Part shown: positions 8,078-14,431 of the stretch, one piece after another
Position numbering within the stretch: the first letter of the stretch is position 1
Layout of the letters: each line of letters begins with the position of its first letter
The notes under the pieces: generated by a model
The model's input: the letters and a program-made list of their open reading frames with translations, nothing else
Databases searched by the model: none
What the model was told of the DNA's origin: nothing
Translations under genes and position numbers: made by a program
Origin: an uncultured Oscillospiraceae bacterium
GTDB lineage: Bacteria > Bacillota > Clostridia > Oscillospirales > Oscillospiraceae
Direction of reading: 5' to 3'
DNA: 33,012 bases
Assembly: GCA_944387075.1 (NCBI GenBank)
Contig: CALXDO010000096.1
Coordinates: 1 to 33,012 of the forward strand

Positions 8078-8463
8078 ACCGATGTTCCCTCTTCCTCTAA
8101 GTATTGGCGGATCAGCGTAGACAGAGCCTGGCTCTCGTCCTCCGCCTCCCGAATCAACGATACCAGCTTGGTTTGATTTTTGAATTTGGATGTGGAAAAT
8201 TCCACTAAAATTGCCTGGGCACAGTCGTGGATGGGGGCGATGCTCAAATTTCCGGCCAGCCCCTTCAAATTGTGGACGCCGAGGTAAAAAGCATCTCCAT
8301 CTTCTGTTTCCAGGCTCTGGCGAATGCGGGTGAAGTCCAGCTTTTCCGGCAGCTGGCGCACAAAGGAAAGAAACAGAGGGGCGTTGCCCATAAACCGCTC
8401 CAGGGCTTCCTGGGTGTTCAGTCCCAGGCGGTCCAGCTGGAGGAATAATTCCTGCTGAGTCAT
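8074..8463 (-). CDS. Hpt (histidine phosphotransfer) domain protein
   Basis: A 129-residue, largely helical protein. HNLKGLAGNL at 64-73 is the Hpt motif, with H64 as phospho-acceptor and K67 in the usual position three residues on. It should shuttle phosphate between the receiver of a hybrid kinase and a final receiver in the cytoplasm. It is first in a two-gene minus-strand operon and overlaps the receiver/HD-GYP gene by 4 bp, so the two are probably translationally coupled. The convergent hybrid kinase at 4426-6936 is the natural donor. AGAGGA lies about 8 nt before the ATG. Confidence 0.85.
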   Translation of the reverse strand: MTQQELFLQLDRLGLNTQEALERFMGNAPLFLSFVRQLPEKLDFTRIRQSLETEDGDAFYLGVHNLKGLAGNLSIAPIHDCAQAILVEFSTSKFKNQTKLVSLIREAEDESQALSTLIRQYLEEEGTSV

Positions 8464-8529
8464 CGTGTGGTCCTCTCTCTTTGAAATGTCGGCGGCGACG
8501 GGTCACGGGGGCCCATCTCGCTGGCCCTC

Positions 8530-8558
8530 ATCATAACATATTTTGGTGGAAAGATCAA
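8530..8558 (-). promoter_or_regulatory. Minus-strand promoter for the hpt / response regulator operon
   Basis: Reading the minus strand, TTGATC (8558-8553) and TATGAT (8535-8530) are spaced 17 bp apart, with TGT directly before the -10 as an extended element. It lies about 67 bp upstream of the Hpt start codon. Confidence 0.6.
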
Positions 8559-8583
8559 ATTGAACATGGCCCATATGTGAAGA

Positions 8584-8612
8584 TGGAAAATCGTCTGTAC
8601 ACATGGTATACT
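8584..8612 (+). promoter_or_regulatory. Promoter of the selenium operon
   Basis: TATACT (8607-8612) is preceded by TGG, giving an extended -10 element. TGGAAA at 8584-8589, 17 bp upstream, is a 4 of 6 match to the -35 consensus. The selD start codon is 26 nt downstream of the -10. Confidence 0.55.
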
Positions 8613-8637
8613 ACATAGCAAGAAGGGAGGAGCGGAG

Positions 8638-9672
8638 ATGGAACAACCCATTCTATTTTGCACCGGCGGTGGATGTACCGCCAAGCTGGGGGCGGGGATT
8701 CTCAGCCGGATTTTAGAGCGGCTGCCCAAGGGCCCCCGTGACCCCCGTTTGTTGGTGGGGTATGACAGCAAGGACGACGGAGCCGTGTACCAGCTCACCG
8801 AGGACATCGCCATCGTCCAGACTGTGGATTTCTTCCCACCCATGGTGGACGACCCCTACACCTTTGGGAAAATTGCGGCCACCAATGCCCTCAGCGACAT
8901 TTACGCCATGGGCGGCACGGTGTGTACCGCTCTGAACCTGGTGTGTTTCCCCCAGGACGGGGACTTGAATGTGCTGGGGGAGGTGCTGCGGGGCGGCGCG
9001 GAGCAGGTGACGGCGGCTGGGGGCAGCCTGGTGGGGGGACACTCCATTGCGGACCATGAGGTGAAGTATGGCCTGTCTGTGACGGGCATTGTCCATCCCC
9101 AGAAAATTTACCCCAACAACGCCGGTCAGGTGGGGGATCATTTGATTCTCACCAAGGCACTGGGCACGGGGCTGGTCTGCTCCGCGGCCCGGGTGGGGGA
9201 GACCACCCAGGAGGCGTTGCAGCAGGCGGTGGATTCCATGACCACCTTAAACAAAGGGGCGGCGGAGGTACTGCGGGGGTACACGGTGCACGCCTGTACC
9301 GATGTCACCGGCTTTGGCCTGCTGGGCCACCTCCATGAGATGATGGACGGAAACCGATCCTGCGAGTTGTGGGCGGAGAGGATTCCTGCCCTGCCCGATG
9401 CCCTGCGCTGTGCCGGGGAGTTTCTCTACACTGCGGCAGCTCAGCGAAACCGCAACCACCTGACCCCCTTTGTCACGTTTGAAGCGGGCATTCCCTTTGA
9501 GATGGAAGAACTGCTGTTTGACCCCCAGACCTCGGGGGGACTGTTGGTGGCAGTTCCGCCGGAGGAGGGGGAGCCGCTGGTGGCGGCTTTGCGGGCGTTG
9601 GGTCTGCCTACGGCCCACATTGGGGAGATTGTCCCAAAAATGAACCAGGAGATTACCGTAAAGGAGCGATAA
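8638..9672 (+). CDS. selD: Selenide, water dikinase (selenophosphate synthase)
   Basis: A 344-residue enzyme that makes selenophosphate from selenide and ATP, the selenium donor for selenocysteine, selenouridine or a labile selenium cofactor. The N-terminal catalytic loop reads GGGCTAK, with C13 and K16 matching the essential Cys/Sec and Lys of the family; the codon is TGT, so this is a cysteine form and needs no selenocysteine insertion. VGYDSKDDGAVY, the ATP-binding core SDIYAMGG and GGHSI, and the C-terminal DPQTSGGLL are all typical. GGGAGGAG precedes the ATG. It heads a seven-gene run of selenium genes with overlaps or very short gaps. No selA, selB or selC is in the window. Confidence 0.97.
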   Translation: MEQPILFCTGGGCTAKLGAGILSRILERLPKGPRDPRLLVGYDSKDDGAVYQLTEDIAIVQTVDFFPPMVDDPYTFGKIAATNALSDIYAMGGTVCTALNLVCFPQDGDLNVLGEVLRGGAEQVTAAGGSLVGGHSIADHEVKYGLSVTGIVHPQKIYPNNAGQVGDHLILTKALGTGLVCSAARVGETTQEALQQAVDSMTTLNKGAAEVLRGYTVHACTDVTGFGLLGHLHEMMDGNRSCELWAERIPALPDALRCAGEFLYTAAAQRNRNHLTPFVTFEAGIPFEMEELLFDPQTSGGLLVAVPPEEGEPLVAALRALGLPTAHIGEIVPKMNQEITVKER

Positions 9673-9676
9673 GATC

Positions 9677-10291
9677 ATGATGTTACATGTGGATGCCCGG
9701 GGGGACACCTGTCCCATTCCGGTGGTAAAAGCCAAACAGGCCATCGCCCAGCTGCAAGGGGGCGGTCAGGTGGAGGTGTTGGTGAGCGAGGAAATCGCCG
9801 TGCAAAACCTCATCAAGCTGGCCCAGCAAAAGGGGTACGGCGTCACCTCTCAGAAGCAGGATGCCCACAGCTTTGCGGTGTGCATCACCGTGGGGGAGGG
9901 CCAGGAAACGGACGAGCAGAAGGAGGCTCCGGCCTGCATCCCCGACCGCCGTCAGGGCGGCACCGTGGTGGTGATTGACAGTCAGGAGATGGGACGTGGC
10001 AAAGAGGAACTGGGGAGAACCCTGATGAAGGGATTTCTCTACGCCCTGACTCAGCAGGATCAGCTGCCCCAGACCATGCTCTTTTACAACGGGGGAGCCC
10101 ACCTGACCTGCGAAGGCTCTCCCGCCCTGGAGGACCTGCGCACGCTGGAGGCGGAGGGGGTGACCATTCTCACCTGCGGCACCTGCCTGAACTTCTATGG
10201 CATTGCGGACACTTTGGCGGTGGGAGGCGTCACCAACATGTATGAAATTGCGGAAAAAATGCTCACCGCAGGCCACATCGTCAAGCCATGA
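9677..10291 (+). CDS. yedF: Selenium metabolism protein YedF (sulfurtransferase-like)
   Basis: A 204-residue two-part protein. Residues 1-75 are a TusA/SirA-like domain with DTCPIPVVKAK, in which C12 is the expected sulfur or selenium carrier. Residues about 95-204 are a DsrE-like domain with FYNGGAHLTCEGSPALEDLRTL and TCGTCLNFYGI. This fusion is the selenium-linked YedF family regularly found beside selD. It probably handles reduced selenium for SelD or the downstream desulfurase, but its precise reaction is not established. It starts 4 nt after selD and overlaps the next gene by 4 bp. ATG at 9680 is an equally possible start. Confidence 0.93.
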   Translation: MMLHVDARGDTCPIPVVKAKQAIAQLQGGGQVEVLVSEEIAVQNLIKLAQQKGYGVTSQKQDAHSFAVCITVGEGQETDEQKEAPACIPDRRQGGTVVVIDSQEMGRGKEELGRTLMKGFLYALTQQDQLPQTMLFYNGGAHLTCEGSPALEDLRTLEAEGVTILTCGTCLNFYGIADTLAVGGVTNMYEIAEKMLTAGHIVKP

Positions 10292-11427
10292 TCTATCTGG
10301 ATCACGCAGCCACCTCCATGCCTAAGCCCCCGGAGGTGGGACAGGCGATGGTGGAGGCATTGGGGCTGGGCAACGCAGGCCGGGGAGCTCACGGGCCTGC
10401 TCTGGCGGGGCTGCGCACGGCCTACCAGGTGCGCTGCCAAGTGGCAGAGTTTTTCCAGGTTCCCGGCGGAGCGGGGCAGGTGGTGTTTACCGCCGGGGCT
10501 ACCCACGCCTTGAACCAGGCCCTTGTGGGCCTTCTCTCCCCAGGGGACCATGTGGTGACCACCGCAGCTGAGCACAACTCGGTGCTGCGCCCCCTCTACC
10601 AGTTGGAGCAGCAGGGGGTGGAGTTGACCATTGTGCCGGTGGACCAGTTGGGGCGCATCTCCTATGAGGAGATGGAGCGGGTGGTGACACCCCGCACCAA
10701 GGCGGTGGTGTGCACCCACGCCTCCAATGTGACTGGAAATGTGACGGATTTGTCTTGGGTGTCCCGGTTGTGTCAACAACACGGGGTATTGCTGGTGGTG
10801 GACGGGGCCCAGAGCGGGGGCCACCTCCCCCTGTCCATGGAGAACATGGGCATTGATGTGCTGTGTCTGCCCGGGCACAAGGGACTGCTGGGCCCCCAGG
10901 GCATTGGCCTGTTGTGTGTGCGGCCGGGGGTGACTCTGCGCCCGCTGTTGGTGGGGGGGAGTGGAATCCAGTCTTTCTCCCACACCCATCCCACCGCGCT
11001 GCCCGACGGGCTGGAGGCGGGAACCCGGAACACTCCGGGCATTGCGGGGCTGGGTGCGGCCCTGGCGTGGCTCCAAGGGCAGGGGCCGGAACGGCTGTGG
11101 GCGCAGACCCAAGAACGGCTGCGCCAGCTCTATGAGGGGCTGCGGGCCATCCCAGGTGTGACCATCTATGGGGACTGGTCCACCTTCCACCGGGCGCCTG
11201 TGTTGGCCATGAACCTGGAGGGGTGGGAGGCAGCCCAACTCAGCGATGTTTTGTACGAAGAATATGGCGTTGCCACCCGGCCCGGCGCCCACTGTGCTCC
11301 CCTGATGCACTTGGCGTTGGGCACCGGAGAGGCGGGAGCGGTGCGTATGAGTGTGGGCCACGCCACCACCTTCCAGGAGGTGGCGGACACCATTGCCGCG
11401 GTGGCCCAACTGGCCCAGGAGGGCTGA
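10288..11427 (+). CDS. Cysteine desulfurase-family aminotransferase (EF2568 type)
   Basis: A 379-residue PLP enzyme of aminotransferase class V. YLDHAATS opens the protein. VVDGAQSGGH holds the PLP-ring aspartate, and GHKG places the Schiff-base lysine at K198. GAHCAPLMH near the C-terminus gives the likely catalytic cysteine C336. This matches the cysteine desulfurase subfamily typified by EF2568 of Enterococcus faecalis, found in selenium-dependent molybdenum hydroxylase clusters. It presumably releases sulfur or selenium from (seleno)cysteine as a persulfide or perselenide. The ATG overlaps the yedF stop by 4 bp, indicating coupled translation. Confidence 0.93.
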   Translation: MIYLDHAATSMPKPPEVGQAMVEALGLGNAGRGAHGPALAGLRTAYQVRCQVAEFFQVPGGAGQVVFTAGATHALNQALVGLLSPGDHVVTTAAEHNSVLRPLYQLEQQGVELTIVPVDQLGRISYEEMERVVTPRTKAVVCTHASNVTGNVTDLSWVSRLCQQHGVLLVVDGAQSGGHLPLSMENMGIDVLCLPGHKGLLGPQGIGLLCVRPGVTLRPLLVGGSGIQSFSHTHPTALPDGLEAGTRNTPGIAGLGAALAWLQGQGPERLWAQTQERLRQLYEGLRAIPGVTIYGDWSTFHRAPVLAMNLEGWEAAQLSDVLYEEYGVATRPGAHCAPLMHLALGTGEAGAVRMSVGHATTFQEVADTIAAVAQLAQEG

Positions 11428-11430
11428 GAG

Positions 11431-11667
11431 ATGCGAGAGAAAACGTTACAGCTGCTCATCACCTTCTCCTCCACAGTACAGGCCATGTCGATGGAGGCCC
11501 AGGCCCACGCAGCGGGGCTGCCTGGGCGGCTCATTCCAGTGCCTACCGCCATTACGGCCGGGTGTGGTTTGGCCTATAAAGCTCCCCTGGACAGCCGCGC
11601 CCAACTGCTGGAACTGATGGCAGAAGCGGGGCTGGAGCCGGAACAGGTGGTGGAGATGCTGCTATGA
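11431..11667 (+). CDS. DUF3343 protein, putative Se/S carrier
   Basis: A 78-residue protein. It contains RLIPVPTAITAGCGLAYKA, the DUF3343 core, with the conserved cysteine at C45 in GCGLA. DUF3343 proteins are regarded as putative selenium or sulfur carriers because of their repeated linkage to selD clusters; the biochemical role is not proven. It lies 3 nt after the desulfurase gene and overlaps yqeC by 4 bp, so it is an integral operon member. GGAGGG sits within the end of the preceding gene as a ribosome-binding site. Confidence 0.88.
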   Translation: MREKTLQLLITFSSTVQAMSMEAQAHAAGLPGRLIPVPTAITAGCGLAYKAPLDSRAQLLELMAEAGLEPEQVVEMLL

Positions 11668-12353
11668 TCCCCAAGTGGATTTCGGTGGTGGGTTCGGGGG
11701 GCAAGACCAGCCTGCTCTACGCCCTGGGCCGTCAGCTGGCGGGAGGGGGAAGGAAGGTGCTGCTCACCACCACCACCCATCTGGCCATGTGGGTGCCCCC
11801 GGACATCCCCTGTTACCCAGGCGAGAAGGCGGAAGAGGTGCTCCCTCCGGATGGAGGACAGCCCTTGTTGTGGGGGATTCCCAACGGAGCGGGAAGGCGT
11901 GTGGGGCCGGGGGCGGAGGCGTTGGAGCGGGTGGCGGCGCGGTTTGACCACATTCTCTGCGAGGCGGATGGCTCCCGGCACCTGCCCTTGAAGTGGCATG
12001 CCGCCAACGAGCCGTGCCTGCCCGCCCAAACCCAGAGAATTTATTATGTGGTGGGCCTGTCCGGGCTGGGAAAACCGGCGGGAGAGGTGCTCCATCGCTG
12101 GGAGCAGTCTCCCTATGCCAAAGACCACAGGATGGAGAAGAGAGACGTTCTGGCCCTGATTCAGCGGGGGATGGAGCACATCAACGCCAAAGTGCCGGTG
12201 TATGTGGTGCTCAACCAGGCCGACAACCCGGCCCGCAGGGAGCAGGGGCGGTGGCTGGCAGAACACTTGAAGCACCTGGGCGGTTACACCCAGGTATGCG
12301 CCATACAAAAGGAGGGGGTTCCCATTGTTGATTTTGATACGCGGGGCGGGTGA
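11664..12353 (+). CDS. yqeC: Selenium-dependent hydroxylase accessory protein YqeC
   Basis: A 229-residue protein of the YqeC family. VVGSGGKTSLLYALG near the N-terminus is a P-loop-like nucleotide-binding segment. LLTTTTHLAMW and ILCEADGSRHLPLKWHA are family signatures, and VVLNQADNPARR resembles an NKxD-type base-recognition loop. It is assigned to maturation of selenium-dependent molybdenum hydroxylases; the exact chemistry is not known. It overlaps the DUF3343 gene by 4 bp and the yqeB start by 29 bp. Confidence 0.92.
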   Translation: MIPKWISVVGSGGKTSLLYALGRQLAGGGRKVLLTTTTHLAMWVPPDIPCYPGEKAEEVLPPDGGQPLLWGIPNGAGRRVGPGAEALERVAARFDHILCEADGSRHLPLKWHAANEPCLPAQTQRIYYVVGLSGLGKPAGEVLHRWEQSPYAKDHRMEKRDVLALIQRGMEHINAKVPVYVVLNQADNPARREQGRWLAEHLKHLGGYTQVCAIQKEGVPIVDFDTRGG

Positions 12354-13119
12354 TTTGGCCACGGGGGTGGCGCTGCGGCTGCATCACTGCGGGTTTCGGC
12401 TGCTCATGACCGACCTGCCCCAGCCCACGGCAGTGCGCCGCACAGTGGCACTGAGCCAGGCCATTTATGACGGTACGACCCAGGTGGAGGACATGGTGGG
12501 GCGGCACTGCACCACCCCGGAGGAGGTGTCTGCGACCTGGGAGCGGCGGGAGATCCCTGTTTTGGTGGACCCCCAGGGTGCCGCCTGTGAGAAATATCAC
12601 CCGGACGTGCTGGTGGATGCCATTTTGGCCAAGAAAAACCTGGGCACGTCCATGGATCAGGCCCCCCACGTCATCGCCCTGGGGCCGGGCTTTACCGCCG
12701 GGGGGGACTGCCACTGTGTGGTGGAGACCATGCGGGGACATACCCTGGGCCGGTGCATCCTCCAGGGCAGTGCCATTCCCAACACCGGGGTTCCGGGCAA
12801 CATCGGCGGCTACACCGTGGAGCGGGTGCTGCGCGCCCCCTGTGCCGGGGTGTTTTCCCCGGTGCGGGCCATTGGCGACATGGTGCAGGCCGGGGACACT
12901 GTGGCCTATGTGGAGGGCCAGCCGGTGGTGAGCACCATTTCCGGCTGCCTGCGTGGCCTTCTGCCCCAGGGGTGTGTGGTCACCACCCACATGAAGGCGG
13001 GGGATGTGGACCCCCGGTGCAAGCAAGAACACTGCTACACCGTCTCCGACAAGGCTTTGGCCATTGGCGGAGGGGTGCTGGAGAGTATCATGAGATGGAG
13101 GAGCGGCCCCCATGCGTGA
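12325..13119 (+). CDS. yqeB: Selenium-dependent molybdenum hydroxylase system protein YqeB
   Basis: A 264-residue protein. The N-terminus LILIRGAGDLATGVALRL is a Rossmann-like nucleotide-binding start; VIALGPGFTAGGDCHCVVET and the C-terminal biotinyl/lipoyl-like segment (APCAGVFSPVRAIGDMVQAG) are characteristic of the EF2563/YqeB family. It belongs to the marker set for selenium-dependent molybdenum hydroxylases; its reaction is unknown. The start is TTG at 12325, with GGAGGGGG about 7 nt upstream lying inside the end of yqeC. It overlaps xdhC by 8 bp. Confidence 0.92.
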   Translation: MLILIRGAGDLATGVALRLHHCGFRLLMTDLPQPTAVRRTVALSQAIYDGTTQVEDMVGRHCTTPEEVSATWERREIPVLVDPQGAACEKYHPDVLVDAILAKKNLGTSMDQAPHVIALGPGFTAGGDCHCVVETMRGHTLGRCILQGSAIPNTGVPGNIGGYTVERVLRAPCAGVFSPVRAIGDMVQAGDTVAYVEGQPVVSTISGCLRGLLPQGCVVTTHMKAGDVDPRCKQEHCYTVSDKALAIGGGVLESIMRWRSGPHA

Positions 13120-14101
13120 GTTATATACCAGTTTGCAGCAGCTGTTGCGCCAGGGCGAACCGGCGGTGTTGGTGTCCGCCTGTTCCCGGCCCCATCTGGG
13201 GTGGGAGATGGTATATCACGGCGGAGATATTCTGTGCCCCCCGGAGCAACGCAGCCTTTGGCAGCGGGTGTTTCCCCAGCTGTCCGGGGACGGCTTGCAC
13301 GCCACCGGGGGAGGGGAATTTTTTGTGCAGGCCATCGCCCCCACGCCTCGGCTCGTGATCTGCGGCAGCGGCTACATTGCCGCCGCCCTGAGCCAGCTGG
13401 CGGTGCATCTGGAGTTCTCCACCCTGGTGTTGGACGACCGGGCCCAGCTGTTTGACCAGATTTCCCCCAAGGCCGTCACTCGATGCGGTGCTTTTCCCCG
13501 GGTGCTGGAGGAGGTGCCCGTGGGGGGCAGCGATTTTTATGTGATTGTCACCCGGGGCCATGCCATGGATGAGGTGTGTTTGCGTTCTATTTTGCGCCGC
13601 CCCCACGCCTATGTGGGGATGATTGGAAGCCGCTCCAAAGTGGCGGCGGTGAAGGCCCACCTGGCAGCAGACGGCTGGAGCGAGGAACGGTTGGAAGAGG
13701 TGTTTGCCCCCATTGGCCTGGACATTGGGGCCCAGACCCCGGAGGAGATTGCCCTGTCCATTGCCGCCCAGCTGGTGCAGCAGCGGGCCCAGTTGGGGCT
13801 GGCTGCGGGACTTCCAGCCCAGGTGGTGGAGGCCATAGGACAGCCGCCCTTTGCCATGGTGACGCTGCTGACCAAGAAGGGCTCTGCGCCCCGCCGCCCC
13901 GGCACCCGCATGGTGGTGCGGCCTGATGGTACCACCTGCGGCACCATCGGTGGGGGCAAGATGGAACTGGAGGTGACCCGGCAGGCGGTACAATGCCTGC
14001 ATGATGGGGTGTGTGTGCGCGACACAGCGACACTGACCCCGGAGGGCGGCATGCTGTGCGGGGGTACATCGGAATATTTGGTAGTTCCGGTGTTGGATTA
14101 G
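13112..14101 (+). CDS. xdhC: XdhC-family molybdoenzyme maturation protein with C-terminal CoxI domain
   Basis: A 329-residue protein. XdhC proteins help insert (sulfurated) molybdenum cofactor into hydroxylases. The usual order is an N-terminal CoxI domain with GSxPR and an IGGG/SGGC motif, then a Rossmann domain. Here the Rossmann domain comes first (about 78-230: RLVICGSGYIAAAL, VLDDRAQL, YVGMIGSRSK, GLDIGAQTPEEIALSI). The CoxI domain follows (about 245-328: KKGSAPRRPGTRMVVR, GTIGGGKMELE, GGMLCGGTSEYLV). Residues 1-77 look like a remnant first CoxI domain lacking those motifs. It is the last gene of the selenium operon, overlaps yqeB by 8 bp and is followed by a strong terminator. Confidence 0.9.
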   Translation: MRELYTSLQQLLRQGEPAVLVSACSRPHLGWEMVYHGGDILCPPEQRSLWQRVFPQLSGDGLHATGGGEFFVQAIAPTPRLVICGSGYIAAALSQLAVHLEFSTLVLDDRAQLFDQISPKAVTRCGAFPRVLEEVPVGGSDFYVIVTRGHAMDEVCLRSILRRPHAYVGMIGSRSKVAAVKAHLAADGWSEERLEEVFAPIGLDIGAQTPEEIALSIAAQLVQQRAQLGLAAGLPAQVVEAIGQPPFAMVTLLTKKGSAPRRPGTRMVVRPDGTTCGTIGGGKMELEVTRQAVQCLHDGVCVRDTATLTPEGGMLCGGTSEYLVVPVLD

Positions 14102-14108
14102 CCGGGAG

Positions 14109-14151
14109 AAAAAACATACCTGGAGTCAGCCATGCTCCAGGTGTGTTTTTT
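14109..14151 (+). terminator. Terminator of the selenium operon
   Basis: ACATACCTGGAG pairs with CTCCAGGTGTGT (12 bp, one wobble) around a 9-nt loop. An A-run on the left pairs into the TTTTTT run on the right. It starts 8 nt after the xdhC stop codon. Confidence 0.9.
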
Positions 14152-14222
14152 GTGTGTTTGTGGCTGATGCGGTAAAAATAACACTTAAAAAATGATAAAA
14201 AGGGAAAAGCGTGGATGGGGTA

Positions 14223-14250
14223 TTGAAAAATTCGTATAAATCGGTATAAT
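14223..14250 (+). promoter_or_regulatory. Promoter of the ktrB-ktrA transcript
   Basis: TTGAAA (14223-14228) and a perfect TATAAT (14245-14250) are spaced 16 bp apart. Transcription would start near 14257, leaving a leader of about 170 nt before ktrB. Confidence 0.7.
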
Positions 14251-14256
14251 GTATCT

Positions 14257-14427
14257 GAATGTACAAAAAGTGCCGCTGGGAATAGACAGGGCGGAAAGAC
14301 AGGGAGTGGTATCAATGGCAGACAATATGGCTCCCCAGGTTAACGCTCTGCTCCAGCGCCGCCAAAAGCATACCGGCAGAACCCTCTGTCGGTATGTTTT
14401 TGTATATCAAACAGAGAGGTGTCGAAG
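14257..14427 (+). promoter_or_regulatory. Structured leader of ktrB, possible riboswitch or attenuator
   Basis: The roughly 170-nt leader holds CGCTGG (near 14272) that can pair with CCAGCG (near 14353), two copies of GACAGGG (14285-14291, 14298-14304), a small ORF, and a terminator-like hairpin at 14369-14401. Either GACAGGG copy can pair, with one wobble, to CTCTGTC in the hairpin's right arm, which would disrupt the hairpin. K+ uptake genes of Firmicutes are often under c-di-AMP riboswitches, but I could not match that consensus by eye. The class is therefore unassigned. Confidence 0.4.
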
Positions 14428-14431
14428 ATGA
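14315..14431 (+). CDS. Possible leader peptide upstream of ktrB
   Basis: A 38-codon frame starting at ATG 14315 with GGGAG (14302-14306) about 8 nt upstream. It runs through the terminator-like hairpin and ends at 14431, overlapping the ktrB start by 4 bp in another frame. The product (MADNMAPQVNALLQRRQ and onward) has no membrane segment or known motif. It could be a translated leader that couples to ktrB or affects the hairpin, or a chance frame. Only the ribosome-binding site and the overlap support it. Confidence 0.3.
   Translation: MADNMAPQVNALLQRRQKHTGRTLCRYVFVYQTERCRR
14369..14401 (+). terminator. Terminator-like hairpin inside the ktrB leader
   Basis: CATACCGGCAGA pairs with TCTGTCGGTATG (12 bp with one G-T wobble) around the loop ACCC, followed by TTTTT; the AAAAG before the stem extends it into the T-run. 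It is downstream of the promoter and upstream of the ktrB start, the arrangement expected for transcription attenuation. Confidence 0.65.

Noticed and set aside
8078-8506. N-terminal extension of the response regulator by 143 codons
   Set aside because: The extension lies over the Hpt gene in another frame, has no family similarity, and the ATG at 8077 overlaps the Hpt stop and begins the receiver fold.
8674-8676. Selenocysteine codon in selD
   Set aside because: The catalytic codon is TGT (Cys), not TGA, so no SECIS-dependent decoding is involved.
14257-14427. Assignment of the ktrB leader to the c-di-AMP riboswitch class
   Set aside because: Location and length fit and a GGTTAAC-like stretch is present, but I could not find the rest of the conserved core by eye. 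Left as unassigned pending a covariance search.
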